Source of the DNA: Clostridiales bacterium
Lineage (GTDB): Bacteria; Bacillota_A; Clostridia; Christensenellales; Christensenellaceae
Length of the DNA: 9,935 nucleotides
Reading direction: 5' to 3'
Assembly: GCA_003149735.1 (NCBI GenBank)
Contig: QANA01000009.1
Location: forward strand, 1-9,935
The notes under the pieces: generated by a model
Database searches by the model: none
What the model was told of the DNA's origin: nothing
What the model saw: only the letters and a program-made list of their open reading frames with translations
Shown: one piece after another, positions 7,074-9,935 of the stretch
Layout: every line of letters begins with the position of its first letter
Numbering within the stretch: the stretch's first letter is position 1
Made by a program: the position numbers and the translations under genes

Positions 7074-7650
7074 ACTTTTCGATTCTTGCGAGTTGATTGT
7101 TCACCTGCTCAATCAAGTTCTCATAACTCCCCGAATTTTCTATCGTGTATACTGGTTTATCCTCCGGCATATGCATCTGTTGGCTGCGTACCCGAGCCAA
7201 AGCTTGTTCCTCTTCCAAATGATCTCTCGCAATAATGCGCGCAATTCGAAGCGATTGTTCTGCACAAACGTTCCATATTTCATCACATAAACGATCTAAT
7301 CCTGCTTGCACTAACAGCGGTGCATCGATTACCATCAAACCTTTTTGCTCTTTCAGGCAATGCAGTATCTCTTCCGTTACCCTTGGGTGCACAATTCGAT
7401 TGAGGGCTTCCAATTTTTCCCTCTCCGAAAACACAATCGTTCCTAATTTTCGCCGATCTATCTGTCCGTCATAAGCGAGACAATCCGTGCCAAAATAAGC
7501 TACGATTTCTTCAAAGGCCGGCTGCCCCTTTAGAATTACCTGATGCGAGATTTTATCCGCATCCAGAATCCTAATTCCCTTTTGCCGCAAAAATCCAGAA
7601 ACTGTTGATTTTCCGCTGGCTATCATGCCGGTCAATCCAATCACATACAT
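7060..7650 (-). CDS. coaE: Dephospho-CoA kinase
   Basis: This 196-residue P-loop kinase carries out the last step of coenzyme A synthesis, phosphorylating the ribose 3'-hydroxyl of dephospho-CoA with ATP in the cytoplasm. The Walker A site is G8-MIAS-GKST (to residue 16) within IGLTGMIASGKST. ILDADKISHQV (28-38) and the later VIDAPLLVQAGLD and RSQQM elements are typical of CoaE. I chose ATG 7650 because it follows the polA stop by one base (TAA-C-ATG), has GGAGG nine bases upstream, and puts the P-loop at the usual distance from the N-terminus. A longer frame from 7689 would add 13 residues overlapping polA. There is no C-terminal UPF0157 extension such as that of actinobacterial CoaE. The gene overlaps the lytic transglycosylase gene by 14 bases. 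Confidence 0.97.
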   Translation of the reverse strand: MYVIGLTGMIASGKSTVSGFLRQKGIRILDADKISHQVILKGQPAFEEIVAYFGTDCLAYDGQIDRRKLGTIVFSEREKLEALNRIVHPRVTEEILHCLKEQKGLMVIDAPLLVQAGLDRLCDEIWNVCAEQSLRIARIIARDHLEEEQALARVRSQQMHMPEDKPVYTIENSGSYENLIEQVNNQLARIEKYEET

Positions 7651-7651
7651 G

Positions 7652-9935
7652 TTATTTCGCCTCCGCCCAATTTTTACCGCTGGCAACATTGGATTTAAGC
7701 GGCACTTCTAACTGGATAACCGATTCCATCGTTTGTTTCAATATTTCCTTGACCGTTTCTGCTTCTTCCGGTACTGCATCCACAATCAACTCGTCATGTA
7801 CCTGCGAAATCAATTTCGAGTTTAACTTCTGCTTTTTGAAAGCCTGAGCGACGTTGATCATCGCAATTTTTATAATATCTGCTGCCGTCCCCTGAATAGG
7901 CGTGTTCAGGGCTACGCGTTCTCCAAACGAACGCATATTATAATTGGAAGAGGCCAATTCCGGCACATAACGAATACGTCCATATAAAGTCTTTACATAG
8001 CCATCCTGCCGAGCCTGCTGTACAACCTGATGCATATACCGGCGTACTCCCGTAAATTCTTCCAGATAACGATTAATATATTCCTCAGCCTTGAATCTGG
8101 GAATTCCCAAATTCTTTGCCAACCCAAAATCACTGATACCATATACGATGCCAAAATTGACCGCTTTAGAACTGCTGCGCATCTCCGGCGTTACTTCCTG
8201 CAACGGCACCCCGAAAATTTCCGAAGCAGTTCGCGCATGGATATCCTCATCATGAATAAAGGCATCGCACATATGCGCATCCTGTGAAATATGAGCCAAT
8301 ACCCGCAGTTCGATTTGCGAATAGTCCGCTGCTATGATCAAGCCATCAGGCCTGGAAGGAATAAACAATTCACGAATATGTGAAGTAAACTCTGAACGCA
8401 CCGGAATATTCTGCAAATTGGGCTCTATGCTGGAAATTCTGCCCGTTGCCGTTGCAGTCTGGCTAAATGTAGTATGCACCTTATGCGTTTGTGGATCTGC
8501 CAGAATTCCCAAGCCATCAAGATATGTACTTTTCAATTTAGTAAGCAGCCTGTATTCACTGATTTTATCTATAATCGGGTGCATACCGCTCAGTTTTTCC
8601 AACACCTCAGCATTGGTGGAATAACCAGTCTTTGTCTTTTTCACCACAGGGAGCCCCAATTTTTCAAACAGAATACTTCCTAATTGTTTCGTGGATGCAA
8701 TATTAAAATCTCTTGTGCCTGCCAACTCATAAATCTGTTCTTTTAATATCTCAATATTATCCGCATATTGCTGTGAAAGCCTTTTCAGCAATTCTGTATC
8801 AATTTCAAAACCTTCTTCTTCCATCTGAAACAGCACTTCACATAAAGGCATTTCAATCTCATAAAAAACTATTCCCAAATCCTGTTTTTCAATTGCCTGC
8901 TCCTGTGCTCTGCGTATAACAAACAACGCTGCCGCATTTTCCTCTGCATCATAAGTGTCCTGCAGTTTTGCCAGCGAAAAATCCCGCAAGGTAGGATTCA
9001 ATACGTATTCTGCCAGCATAACATCAAAAGCAATCCCTTTGGGTGCAATCTGTAATTCTGCACAGACATGCCTCAGCCCTTTGGCATCATATACCGTTTT
9101 TTCTATTATCTCATCTTCCAGAACATCTTTCATCAACTGCAGCGCCTGCTGCCAGGAGAGTGTATCACCAAACAGATTTTGCTGCATATCAACTGAATAT
9201 GCAACATTCTCCTCTGCCGAAAACAAAAACCTTTCTTTATCGAAGCAAAGCGCCATTTTTCTTGCTTTTCTAATCTGTACAGCAGCTTCTGCCAAGTCTT
9301 CCGCTTGCCTGATTTCCATCTGCTTGGCCTTCTGTGCTCGCTCCCGTTTCAAGCCCAATCGTTTAATCATAGATTGAAAGCCAAAAGAATCCAGCACCTC
9401 ATAAAGGCGCTGGGAATCCAGCCCTTCAAAACGCAGCTCCTGCATATCAACATGCAACGGCACATTGCGGTCGATCGTTGCCAGTTGTTTTGAAAAAAAT
9501 GCGCTTTCTTTACCGTTTTCAACTTTTTCCCGCATTTTATTTTTGGGTAATTCATCTATCTGTTCGTAAATCTGCTCGACACTCCCAAATTGATGCAGCA
9601 ATTTCAGCGCCGTCTTCTCTCCTATGCCGGCAATTCCAGGAATATTATCCGAAGCGTCACCCATCAATCCCTTCATATCGACAATTTGCCATGGTTCCAA
9701 TCCCAGCATTTCCTGCAGATGCTCGCGATCGTACACTTCGATCTCGCTGACTCCTTTTTTAGTCAACATAACTTTGGTATGCTCAGAAATCAGCTGCAGG
9801 GAATCCCGATCCCCCGTATAAATATACGAATCCATGCCCTCTGCATCTGCCCGCGCGGTCATCGTTCCTATAATATCATCCGCTTCATATCCCTGTATTT
9901 GCAAAATTTTAATATTCAGTAAATTCAATGCCTCT
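7652..9935 (-). CDS. polA: DNA polymerase I (5' end beyond the window)
   Basis: The frame is open to the window edge; about 760 residues are visible and roughly the first 115-120 are missing. Visible parts in order: the end of the 5'-3' nuclease domain (GYEADDIIGT, YTGDRDSLQL, and the helix-hairpin-helix GDASDNIPGIAGIGEKTALK near 9600-9662), a 3'-5' exonuclease-like domain, and the family A polymerase domain. Polymerase motif A is ADYSQIELRV, with the catalytic Asp at 8324-8326. Motif B is RSSSKAVNFGIVYG (about 8139-8180), and motif C is QVHDELIVD, with HDE at 7790-7798. The middle domain seems degenerate: the last metal-binding Asp is not where expected, which suggests no proofreading, as in many Gram-positive PolI enzymes. 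It acts in Okazaki-fragment processing and repair. coaE follows after one base. Confidence 0.97.
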   Translation of the reverse strand, partial: EALNLLNIKILQIQGYEADDIIGTMTARADAEGMDSYIYTGDRDSLQLISEHTKVMLTKKGVSEIEVYDREHLQEMLGLEPWQIVDMKGLMGDASDNIPGIAGIGEKTALKLLHQFGSVEQIYEQIDELPKNKMREKVENGKESAFFSKQLATIDRNVPLHVDMQELRFEGLDSQRLYEVLDSFGFQSMIKRLGLKRERAQKAKQMEIRQAEDLAEAAVQIRKARKMALCFDKERFLFSAEENVAYSVDMQQNLFGDTLSWQQALQLMKDVLEDEIIEKTVYDAKGLRHVCAELQIAPKGIAFDVMLAEYVLNPTLRDFSLAKLQDTYDAEENAAALFVIRRAQEQAIEKQDLGIVFYEIEMPLCEVLFQMEEEGFEIDTELLKRLSQQYADNIEILKEQIYELAGTRDFNIASTKQLGSILFEKLGLPVVKKTKTGYSTNAEVLEKLSGMHPIIDKISEYRLLTKLKSTYLDGLGILADPQTHKVHTTFSQTATATGRISSIEPNLQNIPVRSEFTSHIRELFIPSRPDGLIIAADYSQIELRVLAHISQDAHMCDAFIHDEDIHARTASEIFGVPLQEVTPEMRSSSKAVNFGIVYGISDFGLAKNLGIPRFKAEEYINRYLEEFTGVRRYMHQVVQQARQDGYVKTLYGRIRYVPELASSNYNMRSFGERVALNTPIQGTAADIIKIAMINVAQAFKKQKLNSKLISQVHDELIVDAVPEEAETVKEILKQTMESVIQLEVPLKSNVASGKNWAEAK

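Noticed and set aside
7651..7689. coaE start at 7689 with 13 extra residues
   Set aside because: The extension lies inside polA and displaces the P-loop from the N-terminus. ATG 7650 has GGAGG nine bases upstream.
8955..9377. 140-residue plus-strand open frame opposite polA
   Set aside because: It is antisense to a well-conserved gene, has Ser/Cys-rich low-quality composition and no recognisable motif. Other plus-strand frames opposite polA, coaE, the transglycosylase and the binding protein fail in the same way.
9926..9928. TTG at 9928 as the start of polA
   Set aside because: The frame stays open to the window edge and the protein would lack most of its 5' nuclease domain; the true start lies outside.

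Overview
The window looks like ordinary chromosomal DNA from a low-to-mid-GC Gram-positive bacterium, most likely Bacillota and probably class Clostridia. The reasons are the strong GGAGG-type ribosome binding sites, a lipobox-type solute-binding lipoprotein, a DUF3810 membrane metalloprotease, a small DUF1540 cysteine-rich protein, and the polA-coaE-lytic transglycosylase gene order. I cannot place it to genus. I see no RNA genes, insertion sequences, phage genes or CRISPR array.

Left third (1-2952, plus strand): the tail of an unrecognised gene, then a DUF3810-type membrane metalloprotease, then a full-length glycerol kinase (glpK). A strong hairpin with T runs on both sides at 2971-3014 closes this block and also serves the genes converging from the right.

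Middle (3013-4467, minus strand): a two-gene unit made of a membrane-anchored glycerophosphodiester phosphodiesterase and a GrpB/UPF0157 protein, joined as TAA-G-ATG. The phosphodiesterase is split by a one-base frameshift at a run of eight T (minus strand). The fragments on either side together make a normal-length family member. An intergenic stretch (4468-4653) upstream holds a candidate promoter, an 18-bp AT-rich palindrome and the terminator of the next unit.

Right half (4654-9935, minus strand): a compact run polA (5' end outside the window) - coaE - lytic transglycosylase - family 5 solute-binding lipoprotein, then a 56-residue DUF1540 gene and a terminator. The first four genes overlap or nearly touch, so they are probably cotranscribed and translationally coupled. 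The pairing of a peptidoglycan-cleaving enzyme with an orphan peptide-type binding protein suggests, but does not prove, a role in handling wall fragments.

The glycerol theme links the left and middle blocks: the phosphodiesterase would release glycerol 3-phosphate, which GlpK makes from glycerol. The points most worth a second look are the homopolymer frameshift, the GlpK lacking the HPr-phosphorylated histidine, the overlapping transglycosylase/binding-protein pair, and the palindrome at the predicted transcription start of the phosphodiesterase unit. I found no convincing sign of a wholly new multi-gene system.
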